Assembly (NCBI GenBank): GCA_013398055.1 | Contig: VZRS01000253.1 | Coordinates: 62,001 to 126,000 of the forward strand | Source: Ifrita kowaldi | Lineage: Eukaryota; Chordata; Aves; Passeriformes; Cinclosomatidae | Reading direction: 5' to 3' | Length of the DNA stretch: 64,000 nt | Shown here: positions 13,985-25,255 of the stretch, one piece after another | How positions within the stretch are numbered: the first letter of the stretch is position 1 | How the letters are laid out: the number at the start of each line of letters is the position of its first letter | The notes under the pieces: generated by a model | The model's database searches: none | What the model saw: the letters and a program-made list of their open reading frames with translations, nothing else | Told to the model about the DNA's origin: nothing | Program-made: the position numbers and the translations under genes

Positions 13985-14079
13985 CTCCTGGGAGGTGTCT
14001 GGCTTCAAGGAAGAGCTTGGACTGGACTAGAGGTCCAACAAGCAGTCCCCTCTAACCCATGCTCCTGTGATTCTGCATG
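13985..14079 (+). mobile_element. Old CR1 3' end, plus strand
   Basis: The stretch reads TTGGACTGGACTAGAGGTCC, then CCCCTCTAACCC, and finishes with TGTGATTCTG. This follows the conserved end of avian CR1 elements on their sense strand (TTGGACTAGATGATCT, a GGTCCCTTCCAACCC-type block, then ATTCTGTG repeats). Only the final ~90 bases are recognisable and the sequence is well diverged, so this is an old, 5'-truncated copy. CR1 moves by target-primed reverse transcription and most copies are truncated this way. Confidence 0.5.
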
Positions 14080-14865
14080 CAGCAGAACCTGCTCTTTCAC
14101 AGCAGTGCCCGTCCAGTGCCTAAACTGGATTGCACAAATGGTCTGGATCTCTGCTACCAGGAGTAACCAGTTCCACAACCAATACCAGAAGGGCGATTGC
14201 AGCCAGCTACCTTCAACCTGGTTGTCCTATTTTTCAACAGCTCTAAAGCTGCAAGGGCATAAATTTTAGTTGCAAAAGGCACGCAACTCTGGATAGATGC
14301 ATGTGGGCAACACAGGAGTCTGGGCTGCTGCAGTTTCATTCCCCTTCGTACTCGCAGTGGTTATAGCAACGATAGCATGGACACACATGGCCATATTATA
14401 GAAACACCTTGAGATCAGAGCCAAGATGCGTTAGTGATCTTTCCTAACTTCAACATCTACAAATACATGAATCCAGATAACAAATTCCCCAAACTTAAGA
14501 GTATTTTGAGGGGTTGTTTTGTTCTGGGTCCTCATGTATTTGAAATGAGCAACGTGCTACTGTTTTCCTTGTTGAATGAGAATATCCCATTCTTGCTCCC
14601 TTTGGGTAAGAAGCTGCTCTTCTGTACCATTTCCTAGCTAGGGCTGACTAATGGAAGCCATGAGGGCTGGGATGCTGCAATTTGCAGTCTGCTAAAACCC
14701 AGAACATTTCTCAAGGGCCTGGAGACATCAGCTGTTTCTGGAATCAGTGCCTGGGGTTAAGTGCACATTTGTGGGAAAAGTGCTTTTATCTTTGGCTTCT
14801 AGTCCAGTCTTTTTCCTGGACATCTGGGCCTGTGTCATGGGGTGCTGGAGGGAGGAGGAGGAGGA

Positions 14866-14913
14866 ATGCAAATATTCAGCCTGCCCTTTAAATGCAAAAG
14901 ACATCTTTTGCAT
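14866..14913. promoter_or_regulatory. Octamer-like cluster with perfect inverted repeat
   Basis: A canonical octamer ATGCAAAT lies at 14866-14873. Starting 19 bases after it, a perfect inverted repeat occupies 14892-14913: arm ATGCAAAAGA, spacer CA, arm TCTTTTGCAT. Each arm carries an octamer-like half. POU-domain proteins bind such sites. The repeat ends four bases before the CR1 tail at 14918, so it sits in the flank of that insertion. Function is inferred only. Confidence 0.3.
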
Positions 14914-14917
14914 ATTT

Positions 14918-15800
14918 CATAGAATCCTAAAATGGCTTGGGTTGGAAGGAACATTAAAGATCATCTCGTTCCAACCTCCCTGCCATGGGCTGGTGCACCT
15001 TCCATTACACCAGAGTGCTCAAAATTCCATCCAACCTGACCATGAACACTTCCAGGGATGGGGCATCCCAAGTTTCTCTGGGCAACCTGTTTCAGTGCCT
15101 CACCAACCTCACAAAAAGGAAATTCTTCCTTATCTAACTAAGCTTGTGCTCTTTCAGTTTAAAACCATTCCTCCTTATCCTATCACTATGTGCCATTGTA
15201 AAAGTCCCTCTGCAGTTCTCCTGTAGCCCTCAGCAGGTAGTGGAAAGTGCTCTAAGGTCTCCCTGGAGCCTTTTCTTCTCCAGGCTGAACAATCCCAACC
15301 CTTTCAGCCAGTATTCAGAGGTGGGCTGTTTAAGTTCTCTGAGCATCTCCGTCACTCTCCCCTGGACTCACTCCAAGAGGTTCATGTCATTCTCATTCTG
15401 GGGGCTCCAGAGCTGGAGACACCACTCCAGCTGGAGTCTCACAAAAGCAGAGCAGAGGGGCAAAACTCCCTCCCTCACCCTGCTAGCCACACTGCTCTGG
15501 ATTCCGCCCAGGATACATTTGGTGTTCTGGGCTGCAAGTGCACGTGGCCAGCTCGTGTCAACTGTCTTGTCCACCCACATCCCCATGTGTTCAGGGCTGC
15601 TCTCAATCCATTCTCTATCCTGCCTGTGCTTGTGCTTGGGGTTGCCTCACCCAACGTGCAGGACATTGCATTTGGTTTTGTTGAACTTCATGAGGCTCAC
15701 AAGTCCCACTTCCCAAGCCTGCCAAGGTCCCTCTGGATGGCATCCCTGCCCTCCAGCATCTCAACTGCAGTACACAGACTGGTGTCATTGGCAAAAGTCC
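14918..15800 (-). mobile_element. CR1 LINE fragment (ORF2 C-terminus plus 3' UTR)
   Basis: This is a 5'-truncated CR1 non-LTR retrotransposon on the minus strand. Near its 5' limit (15781-15795) it encodes FANDT, a decayed FADDT reverse-transcriptase active-site motif. It then reads LHLG-like sequence, SSVASRVREGVLPLCSAFVR (about 15430-15490), LQLEWCLQLWSPQ, and after frame damage LGLFSLEKKRLQGDL (about 15250-15300). The 3' UTR follows, with its plus-strand complement showing TTGGGTTGGAAGGAACATTAA and CCTGCCATGGGCTGG. The tail is an ATTCTATG unit at 14918-14926. Several frameshifts and stops show it is dead. A 243-codon frame on the opposite strand (15144-15875) is only its antisense. No target-site duplication is evident. 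Confidence 0.95.
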
Positions 15801-15896
15801 TTGTTATTTATCCATCTTAACAGGGAAAACCTCTTTGCACCTAATCATCAGCAGCCCTTTGACTTCTGTCAATAAGCCAGTTTTCAGTTTGGTCTG

Positions 15897-15940
15897 TAAA
15901 AATAAATAAATAAATAAATAAATGCATCTAGAGAGAGAGA
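15897..15940. repeat. (AAAT)n and (GA)n microsatellites
   Basis: Six AAAT units at 15897-15923 are followed by a short GAGAGAGAGA run at 15931-15940. They lie about 100 bases from the truncated 5' limit of the CR1 fragment. Simple-sequence expansion is the likely origin. Confidence 0.9.
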
Positions 15941-17197
15941 AACAACACAGACGGTATAATTTTCAAAGAGATTTAAAAAAACACATTAAAGAGCTTTCCT
16001 TAACTTTTTTTTCTTTTCCGCTCTCTTTTTTTTTTTTTTTTNNNNNNNNNNNNNNNNNNNNNNNNNTTTTTTAATTTAGTGACAGTCTAGGAAGGAGGAG
16101 ATGAAGATAAAGGAAAAAAAATAGAAAGAAGATTTAATGAGGATGAGAGAGAGGCTGAAAGGATATTTCCTAATCTGAACAAGCAGTTAAGGAGAATCAG
16201 GACAGAGAGAAGGGATGAATCTGAGAGATAAGTATTGGGGATGGGTTGAAGCAGTAAGGGTAAGAGGAGAAAAAATGCAAGCCTACATTAAGAAATTAAG
16301 TCAAAGCTGACAAAAAAACCCCATGGTACCTTCTGTTATCTCATCTCAGGCCAGGCCAGTGTGCCTTCCTGGAACTGGAGGCACCCAGTATGGAAAGTCA
16401 AGATACCACCAGAAAGACAGCTGCTCTCGTCCTCCTTGGAAACAATCCTCCTTAAAGCAGGAAGCAGTGGAAATCTCCTGAGAAAGACTGTTCCCTTGGT
16501 GCCTCTAACCAAATCTGGAGTTTCTGATAAAGCCATTCAATTGAATCCCTAGCTGTATTGCCCAAATTTCATGCTGCTGGCCACAAGTGGGGAAAATTTG
16601 CTGCTACTTGCAGAAAGGATTGTTCTGCAGTCAAAGCAAGTGATGAAGATTCCTTCTGTCTGTCTTTAGTTTGCTGCATGAGCTGGACGTATAACTTTGT
16701 CTTTCCATGTCTGAGCATTCCTGCCTCTAAAGTAACAAGTATTTATAATGCATTCATATTTAATTCAGTTACCTTTACTATAAGGGGTCAGAATTTTTCA
16801 TCTCTTTCAGAGGCCGCCTACTCCTAATGCAAACTCTCCTCTCTGCTTCCAACTCAAATAGGTAGATGCTCATTTCCTGCAGCAGGAAGAAATTACTTTT
16901 ATCCCTGCAGTGGCTGAGCAACTTCAACACCTGCACGTGCTTCATAAAGACCAGTGCTGACTGATACAGGTTTGTGACAAGACTTCCCAGCTTCAAGGAG
17001 GACATGGTGACCCTTAATTCACTCCTGCTTGCAAAGTGCATTGAGGTCCTTAGATGGAAGGGGTTATAAACCAGCAAGAATTATTTGCTACCACTCAAAC
17101 CCTCCCCTGCTCCTCTCCCTCACCTCAAAAGACATTCCAGACTTCTTATTGTGAGCTCTATTTTATTTTTTTAATTTCCAGACCCGCTGAATGAGAT
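15941..17197. other. Non-coding sequence around an assembly gap
   Basis: A pyrimidine-rich stretch (about 16000-16041) runs into the gap at 16042-16066. A purine-rich stretch (16080-16290, GGAAGGAGGAGATGAAG-like) follows it. The rest is unique sequence without a supportable gene; the longest frames are below 100 codons. Confidence 0.6.
16042..16066. other. Assembly gap, 25 Ns
   Basis: Twenty-five Ns interrupt a poly-T run (16 T before, 6 T after). The fixed-looking length and the homopolymer setting suggest a scaffolding gap whose true size is unknown. The real sequence is probably more T-rich low-complexity DNA, but anything could be missing. Confidence 0.95.
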
Positions 17198-17345
17198 AAG
17201 GGCCTGGAGGGACTGATTTACGAAGGGAGATTAAAAATGCTAGATATGTACAGTTTAGTTAAATGATGGACATGATAATTCCTTACAGGAATCTCATTTT
17301 CTTTGGAGGTACACAAGGGGAGGAAAATAAGGAAATATATAGCTC
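17198..17345 (+). mobile_element. Ancient CR1/L3-like LINE coding relic
   Basis: The plus-strand frame starting at 17198 reads KGLE and then GLIYEGRLKMLDMYSLVK before a stop at 17264. This follows the conserved C-terminal segment of CR1/L3 ORF2 (GLxxLxYEERLRELGLFSLEKRRLRGDLI) at about half of the positions. The next bases, GATGGACATGATAATT, fit the decayed R-G-D-x-I codons after a frameshift. The match is far more diverged than the copy at 14918, so the insertion should be much older. No 3' tail is recognisable. Confidence 0.6.
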
Positions 17346-18138
17346 TAAGCTTTATTTTGTTTTTAATTTGCTTTTATTTACACTCAGTAGCAGAAACACA
17401 ATGGTGCCACAAGGGTGACATAGGAACACAGCACACCCCTGCTGCAAGAGGTATGCCAGGTTAATATAAAGCAGTTAAATTGCTGTATGAAGATAGTTAG
17501 CTGGAGAGGGATTAGCAAAGGCTCTAACACAGCTAATGACAGTGGAGAATGAAAATTTGGGGCTTGGATCCTGCAAAGTGGCCACACATAGTAATCTGCA
17601 AGATCCAGGACTTAAACAGAAAACCAATTAGCCTGACAACAGGCTTAGGGAAATGAATTGTGGAAACAGCCGCAATACATCATAGATCAGTAGTTTACAA
17701 AGGAGGAACGGAGAGAGGAAACAACATCACATTAAGTCCCACAGAGACTAATGGAGAAATGCCATCAGGAGCCCTCTGCACAGGAAAAAGAAACTGGTAA
17801 GTTATCTTCCAGTGGTTTACTCCTACAAGAGCTCTGCTAAGGGGATCAGGGAAAAAAATGTAAGAACCTCAGATGATCTGAAGAGTAACCAGTATCATGC
17901 AGAAACAAAGAGCTGATGTCTCCAGCTCTGGGCTCCCAGGACTGCAGAAGTACACATCAGGATCATCAGTCAAACCAGCAAAGGGCACAAAGGGTTTTTT
18001 GGTAGTGGTCTCAAACAAAACAGGTAAGAGATTCCAAGACAGAGAAATTTGTTTTGAGGCGTCTAAGCAGCAACGTGAAGCACGTCTGTAGGGCTCCTAT
18101 GAGGAACCTTGGGAAGAGGTAAAGTCTCCTGGAAAAGA
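17346..18138. other. Non-coding sequence between LINE relics
   Basis: No gene is seen. ACACATCAGGATCATC at 17952-17967 recurs exactly inside the CR1 tail at 18177-18192. CCTATGAGGAA near 18098 resembles the CR1 segment encoding YEE. Parts of this interval may therefore be heavily decayed CR1, but the boundaries cannot be drawn. Confidence 0.4.
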
Positions 18139-18262
18139 CATAGAATAGAATTATAGAATATGCTTAGTTGGAAGGGACACATCAGGATCATCGAGTCCAA
18201 CTCCTGGCCCTGTGCAGGACATGCCAAGAAGCACACTGTGTGCCTGAGAATGCTGTCCAATG
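18139..18262 (-). mobile_element. CR1 3' end fragment
   Basis: The plus strand starts with CATAGAATAGAATTATAGAA, the complement of the CR1 terminal ATTCTATG repeats. It continues with TTAGTTGGAAGGGACAC, ATCATCGAGTCCAACTCC, TGTGCAGGAC and TGTGCCTGAGAATGCTGTCC. This order is characteristic of a common avian CR1 3' UTR. Only about 120 bases are present, so the copy is severely 5'-truncated and non-coding. It belongs to a different CR1 subfamily from the 14918 element, because the untranslated region differs. Confidence 0.9.
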
Positions 18263-21200
18263 GAAGATCATGCTGGACTTCAAGACAGAGCTGGAAAAGG
18301 AGACTTGTGATCCCTTCTAGGAGTGCAAGCTATTAGATGTGTCCTTGGACTACTCCTCACACTGCAGCACCGTATTAAGTCCTGAGCACTCATCACTGCA
18401 GAGTGATAAAATCCTCATATCCTCTCCCACTTCTGCCACCACGCAGATATGCTGCAATGTGAGATCTGATGCAGGGCATGGGGAATTCTTCCAAAAATGT
18501 CCCCAAAACTTTGACATCTTTATTAAAGAGACTGCCAGCTGCAAAATGAGAAGCTCCTCTGGAAGAAGGAGAGGGGTCAGTTTAATGAAGAGCAAAAAGG
18601 TGGTATCTGAAGGAAGAGCAACAAAGCAAGGAAAAGTCTAGATGTGGTTTCAGTTTTTTACTGCACCACGATGGAGCACCATGCTGGTGTCCTTGCCACA
18701 AAAGCACAGGAGGCAGCTCTGCACAAAGATGGAGTCTACACCAGAGCCAAGCCTTTAGGGCCTGTGTTGTGAGAAACCCCACAGAAAGTCAAACATCCTT
18801 TTGCCTGGTCGGGCCCAGATAAACTGGCTTGGAACTGTCAGCAGAATACCAGGTTGAAGTGGAATCTGTAGTTCCTGCAGCTGCAGCCCTGCATATGCCC
18901 AGGTCCTCACCATTTCTGTAGTCACCTCCCACGGGATGACCTCCTCTCCTTGACAACCCCCTTTTACTGGGGGATGCCCTTGAAACCCTTGAAGTGGGGC
19001 CCAGGGGTGCACAGTACCCAAAAGTCATACCTTGGTGGTTCTGCATACCAAAAAGCCAGCCTGGCAGCTGGCACAGCCCAACATTGCAACAACATCTATT
19101 TCACCTATTTCCTGAACAGAAGTTATATCCGATTTTCACTGAGAGTCGGATCTTTTCCCAGAAGCCCCCCACACAACCAATCCCATAACTGCATGTGCCT
19201 CCAAGGAGCAGAGATGATTCCTGAAGAAGCAATAGGCAGCTGGCGGGTAGAAGTGATCACTGCGTGGCGGATGAGATTCCACAGTACGTTGGAGATGGAA
19301 ATATCACCTTAACAAGCATGGACAGCCCCCAATGGACTATAAAATTCATTTGGTGACTGAGATAATTCAAAGGAGCCAAGTGGCCCAGCAATAAAAGCTG
19401 GAACACATAAATTTAAATTCAGAGAGCTCTGCAGTGGCTTAGCAATAAGTGACAGAACAACCCCCACCCACACAGACTTTTCTGGACCCATCTAAAATTC
19501 CCAGTCTGGAGACCAGAGAAAGTTGTACAGAAACTGTGTTTTATCAAGGGGGAGGAGGGCCAAGGGGAGTAAATACAAGAAAACTGCTTACATATTTGGC
19601 ATATGTATAGAACATGTGCTGTGCTGGATGGGTATTGTGCAAGCAGCTTTTTATTAATCACATTACCCAATCCCAAACTAGCATGTATAAGAGGCTAAAT
19701 ATTGTTCTCTATTATATCATGGCAGACCAGTTCGAGACAACAATTTCACACTACCTGGGTGTAGCTGAGGAGGGTGGATTACGGCAAACTGCCTTTATTC
19801 TGCTTTTATGTACAACACAAATTCTCTTGTCCTTCCTCTCTTCTGTCCCCACTGGGATTCCTCCCCAAACTGCTCAGAGAGTGCTTCCCAAAGCACTTCC
19901 CTTCCAAGGAGTTAGTTTGCCACTCATAAGATGAACAGCCTAAAATTGTGGTAATAAAAACTTTATAGCTCTCCATCATGTTCATTCATGCTAATGCTCT
20001 CTCTCACTGTGGATATAGAAAAAATTTTAATGCTGGAGAAGAAACAGGGGGTTTCAGATGGCATCACAGGCATGTTTTTCAGTGCTGTAAAAACATGGCA
20101 GTTCAATATACTTTTACAGCAGAAGGTGTCCATCAAGGTCATTAATGACTGAGAGAGGAGACACAAGAGCAGAAAGTTGCTGATCGATGATGTGTCATCG
20201 TTTGGAGATGGAAACTGCGGTAGACATGATCCATACATCTCCATGTCCCCACAGGGAACTGTCCTAATCTAATAAGACAGGTGTCTTCATGGAGAGGTCC
20301 CAAGGGCAAAAAAAGAGGTAGAGGTCTGGCAAGCGACATCAGTTGCAACTCGGAAAATTGGAGGGTCTGGGGATAGGGCTGATCTCCCTGTAGCATTTCA
20401 GTGCAGAGGTGAGGACTCTTGAGGCTTGAGGGACCCACATGGTGCAGAATGCTAATTACCCTTGATGAGGGGAGAAAGGGACACTGGCTAGGAAAGTAAT
20501 TCATTATAGCTAGTCCACCAGTCAAGGGAGTCCTTTGTCAGGGTAAGGCAGCCGCTCTCACTGATAGAACAGGTGCAAGCATTTTGATTTCCAAGCTCTG
20601 TGAGTGATAGTAGATACCACACCTGTCCCCAAAGCTTAAAAGCTTGGATCTTCAGCACCACCAGAACAACCCCTCATCCTAGAAGAGTAATTTTACTTTT
20701 TAACAAGTAGCAAGGGCAGACACTGACAGGAGGTGACAACTTAAAGAGCATGCAGGAACGTCTTGGACTTGGGTTTAACAACCACTGTTCTTTTCCTCCC
20801 CCACACAACTGGTCTTCCCAGAATCAGACCTGACTGTGATTTATTATTATCTCTAATTTTTTGCACAGAGGCAGAGCACAGGAGCTGTATTTGCAGAACA
20901 GAAATGCACCACGATAAGTATTACACACACAAAGACCAAAGATACAACCCCTGTTCCAAGCACATTACATATCAAGCACAGATTACAGACCAAGATAAAT
21001 ACTGCAGTGCGATGCACCTGAATTGTTTTTTAAACCTGCCTTTATGAAGGAAGAGAAAACGCTTGTGAAAATAGGGTTAAATATATGTTTAATGATCCAC
21101 CATGACTTTTAGGAGCAGCTGAAGCGGAAACAGCTGAAGACATCTTGTCTTGGCACTTTTCTGCCTTGGTACTTTCTGCCTTTTTGCTCCCCTACCTTCT

Positions 21201-24200
21201 TCCATCCTAATAAGGGCACTTGCAATGGAAACCAAGTTCTTTGCTGTTTCTGAGGTCATTTGCTCTTACTGCTTATTTCCCTCCCTGCACATCATCAGCC
21301 AGTATGTGAACCAAAGGTGCTGTGGAGCAGAGAAAATGCCACCTCCCAGGAATGGAAATGGCACTGCATCGCCATTCCTCTGCTTATGAAGTACCACTCT
21401 TTCATTATTTTTCTTTTTTTTTTTTCAGCTGGGCTTGTCCTCTGTGTATGACAGCTACCACTGAGATCAGACTTCAGTGTGTAGGTCAAGCTGGTCAACT
21501 CAATCTTTGTACAGGTCTGACTATTTGAGTTAGTGAAATCTTAACTGGACATTTCAATCAAAACAACTGTGAGACCTGTATTAGGTCCTTTAACCATTAA
21601 AGCTTAATTTTCTAGACTGAGCAGAACAGGCTGCACTGGGTAAAGGCATCTTTACAGCAATGCCTGTTACAGACCTGGGGGCTGCACCGGTTTAACCTTA
21701 TGGAGTTCAGATGATACAACTAAAGCTTTAGAAAGCCTGTGATCCTCCATGCACTTTATGCCCCTGCTGCATCCCCTTCATTGAGATCAGTCCCAGCCCT
21801 ACTCTGCCCCACAGGATGAAGGAAAGACAGCTATTTCATGCACAACCCATACTCTTCCTTCCCTTTCGATGATGGGGAATTGCATCAGAGGACACAACTG
21901 AGAGCAAATCCTCCTCAGCCTGCAGTCCCAGTGAGCTTTAGCAATCAATAGCCATTTGAGGGTTTTCCCACGAGGAATGCCAGTTGCTGACACCGAGGGC
22001 TTCCCTAAGCTGCCTCCATGAAGGACTCTGGCACCCCCCTCAGATGGTGGCATAGCCCACTGCCACCACCCTCACGTGAAAATTTGCCACTGCCAAAGCC
22101 AAGTGTCTCTGCCCAGTCCTCTACACAGCTTCTCTTGGGAAGTATCCCTCATTACTTGCACAGGAGGATTTAGGGCTGAGCCAGCCCTGCAGCTTCCAGA
22201 GACAAGGCCATGTCCCTGCCCTTGTGTATGAGTGAAACAAGCACCTAAGGTGGCCAGTGAAGAGCAGGATGTACTCTTTTGCCTTCATCATCAGAGTAAT
22301 CATCCCCCCACCATTCCCTCCGTCAGGTAATTTTGATAGAGGTGTTTCTGCAGTACCCACTCTGGGACTGTGCATTATGACAAAGCTTAATGGGATTCCA
22401 CAGTCAATTACTCCCTACCCATTTTTCTGCAACAACACCATTGCACAGCTGCTAATAAGTGAATTACAGGAGAGAAAGGCCTTTGCTTTGTATATGCAGG
22501 AGATGTGTCATTTGGCTCTTCAAGTGTACGAGAAAAGAAAAGATTTAATTTTTCAACCCCTCTCTTCCCTAGCTCTCCTTCCACCATGAGATGAAATAAA
22601 CAGAGGGAAGATGTGCTTTTTGCATAAATTGGGGATGTATGATTGATAATGTGTTATCTTGTCAGCTGGAGACACCTGCATGGCAGGTATTTATGCTATC
22701 AGAAAGGCTCTAACTGGTGAAATACAGTTTGGTGCTGATAAGGGGACCCAGGGACTCATGGCGCCAGCCCCATGAGGACAGGGGGATTAATGCTGATATT
22801 TTGCAGCTTGCTCTTATTAAATTCTGATTCCTTTTGTGAAGTGAAAAAAAGAAGAGGGGAAGAGTGATTGGTTTTAAGCAGATAAAAGACATGAAGGGTG
22901 GGGGTGGCTGGTAAGAAAGGGGCTGATGAATGGCCAGGGTATCTCTTGGGAATAAAAGCAAAAAAATATTAAACAATTTTCTGATTGACTAGGTCTTGTC
23001 TGTCAGGCAGGGAATCAGAGTGGGGGGAATGGGTTTGGGGAGTTCCTGAGAGTACAAAGACACGGTTGTATTAAAAGCAGAGCTAAATTATCCAGGTGGG
23101 GGACGGGGAAAGAGCCAATTTCCTTCATTTGCTGGAATTTTTAAACATGCAGCACTAGTGATGTTCAGGCACCCAGCTCCCAGCCCAGCCTACTGCCATC
23201 AGCTTCTGCTTAATGCCCATGGCAGGGCCTCCTGCTACACACAGTGACCAAGCTCCTCGAAATACTCCCATTTAGGATAAGGCTTCCTCCAAGCAGGCAG
23301 CATAACCCTGGTTATGGCAAAGTTATGTACACTGGGTCCCCAGCTGCAGTACCAAGGGCAGGAGGGGGAGCACTGACAGAGCTGGTGGGGGGAGCCTTGG
23401 GATGGGAGAGCCAGCATGGTTTCCACTCCTGAGCATTTTCAGGATTGTACCCTTAGGTCTTCGCTTGTACCTGTATCTTAGAAAAGAATCATTTGCAACA
23501 CTCATGGAAGAAAATCCTTACCAACTTCAGATAAGTCCTGGCAATACTTTGCATATTCTGTGGGAATTCCTCTAGGGCTGGAAAAGCAGTGACAAAAAAC
23601 CTGGGAAGGAATGATTCCATTCACCACAAGTGTCAGTGAGGAAACATGGCACACTAAGCACATACACTGTGTGCAGAGAGGGTTTCTATCAGCTACAGCC
23701 AGAAGCAAACCATGCAAGCACAAAAAGGCTCTGAGAATGTTACAGCAAGGAAGATACAGCAACACCCTTTCAGAGGATGGGAAGGTTTGTGATGCAGACA
23801 CAGATGGATCCTTTCGGTTATATGATTCTGTTTGTGGTTCTCTGGGCATGTATTATTAATATGCTACAGAGTTTTAATTAGAGCTGAGAGATTCATTCAT
23901 TGTGAATAATTTATCTGATTAATTTTGCCTTGCTTCTGTTCATGAATTGTCCATAAGCAGTTTGTAATTTTCTCAAATTTATTTGTCATTTGCAATTATT
24001 TGCTGACTTGTCTCAGTAAATAATTCTCAGCATATTGTTTGTCCACAAACTGTCCCCAGATAGTCGATATTCAAAATCAAAGCTGGGTTAGATACACTTT
24101 TGTTAAATACATGCAGTAAATCCCACTGAATGTTTCTGTTTTCTGACTAACCTTTAGGATCAGGCTTCCATAGAGAATACTACTTTTTATGAGTTCAAAT

Positions 24201-25110
24201 TTTGCTTCCTGCAAATAGTCTCTAATATTTACATAAAATTCACTGTTCCCATGAACATTCCTGCCAGTCAATATATTCACTACAATACACACAGAAGAGA
24301 CCACAAAAGGAGTGTTTTATACTTGAGGCAAATAGCTCTGTTGTTACACAATGCCCCAGTCTGTTCCTGGGGGACCTGACTGAACATTTGTTTAGTGTTG
24401 GGGTATTTTTTTTTCTGGTTTGTTTTGCTTTTCTAACTCTCCTGGTCAGGGGTTATGTTCTCCCTAAGTCACTCTCTCATGCAAGTTGTGCTGCATACTA
24501 AATACATCATCTTTGAGTGCTGCCCTTGCCAGCCTGTCTCAGAAGTCTCCACCGAGCACAGGGCACTGGGATGATCCCCATCCAACCAGAAAGAGTGACC
24601 ATCACTGCTGGCCATGCTGAGCCAGTCACTGCTTGCTCCAGCCTGTGCTGCCATGAAAAACCTGAGGCACAGAAAGTGCCATACAGACAGGCTCACTCAC
24701 ATGGATGAGCCCCACTCCGTGGCAACAGGAGAAGCTTGCCTGCTCCACACGGGTTTTTTCCCTCAATGAAATAAAATGTATTGTTTGGCAATGAAGAAAG
24801 AAGTTTCTCTGCTTGCAGTGCTCAAAACCCAGTGTGAATAGTAAAAGGCATCTTTCCATAATTACTAAGTAACTTCCTCTTGGTAGGTTTGAATTATTGG
24901 CTTGTGGCAGGGAACTATGGAGAAACATCACTGTCATCTGACAACATTCAGCAGGAGTTGCTTATTTTTAAATCAAGTTCAGCAATGAAGACTCACATAT
25001 GTGAGCATTCCAGAGCAGCTGGAAAGTAAATATTGCTGTGAAAGTTCTGTGGATGCTTTTAGCCAGCATACACTCTTACAAGGGTTTGTAAACACATGTA
25101 GTCATGACAT
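18263..25110. other. Non-coding unique sequence
   Basis: No gene or clear transposon was found. Open frames reach 127 codons (minus strand, 20142-20525) but are unrecognised and overlapped by other frames. An AT-rich, repeat-poor block at 23845-24060 has several homeodomain-type cores (TTAATTAGAG, GATTAATTTTG) and is a candidate conserved element. A weak MIR-like match lies at 24648-24685, and a G-rich run at 23010-23040 nearly meets G-quadruplex spacing. Confidence 0.55.
24648..24685 (+). mobile_element. Possible MIR-like SINE relic (short)
   Basis: CCATGAAAAACCTGAGGCAC followed by AGAAAGTGCC resembles the MIR block GATGAGGAAACTGAGGCACAGAGA. It is short and lacks the neighbouring parts of the element, so confidence is low. 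Confidence 0.3.
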
Positions 25111-25255
25111 AATCAGGGACAGCACAGACAGAAGTAACCATTTGTGTCACCTAGTCCAGCACCAGTGGAGCCAGGACCATATCATTCCCTTCAGCAGCTT
25201 TTCCTACAGTCTAGTCCAGACTGGTTTTAACTATTGCCAGCAGTGACATTTCTAC
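25111..25255 (-). mobile_element. Old CR1 3' UTR relic
   Basis: On the plus strand the order is CACCTAGTCCAGCACC, GCCAGGACCAT, TCATTCCC, a spacer, then GTCTAGTCCAGACTGGTTTT and GCCAGCAGTGACATTTCTAC. This parallels the complement of an amniote CR1 3' UTR (TCATCTAGTCCAACCCCC, TGCAGGACCATTCCC, then GTCCAGTCTAGTTTTAAA and AGCAATGGGGCTTCCAC-type blocks). The terminal octamers are not preserved. Divergence is high, suggesting an insertion predating the recent avian CR1 bursts. Confidence 0.55.

Noticed and set aside
15144..15875. 243-codon plus-strand open frame, the longest in the window
   Set aside because: It lies almost entirely on the antisense of the CR1 fragment, whose minus strand carries the reverse-transcriptase motifs.
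23780..23840. GGATCCTTTCGGTTATATGATTCTG resembling a CR1 tail (first 20 bases GGATCCTTTCGGTTATATGA)
   Set aside because: Only one octamer-like unit and no recognisable CR1 sequence upstream; too weak to annotate.
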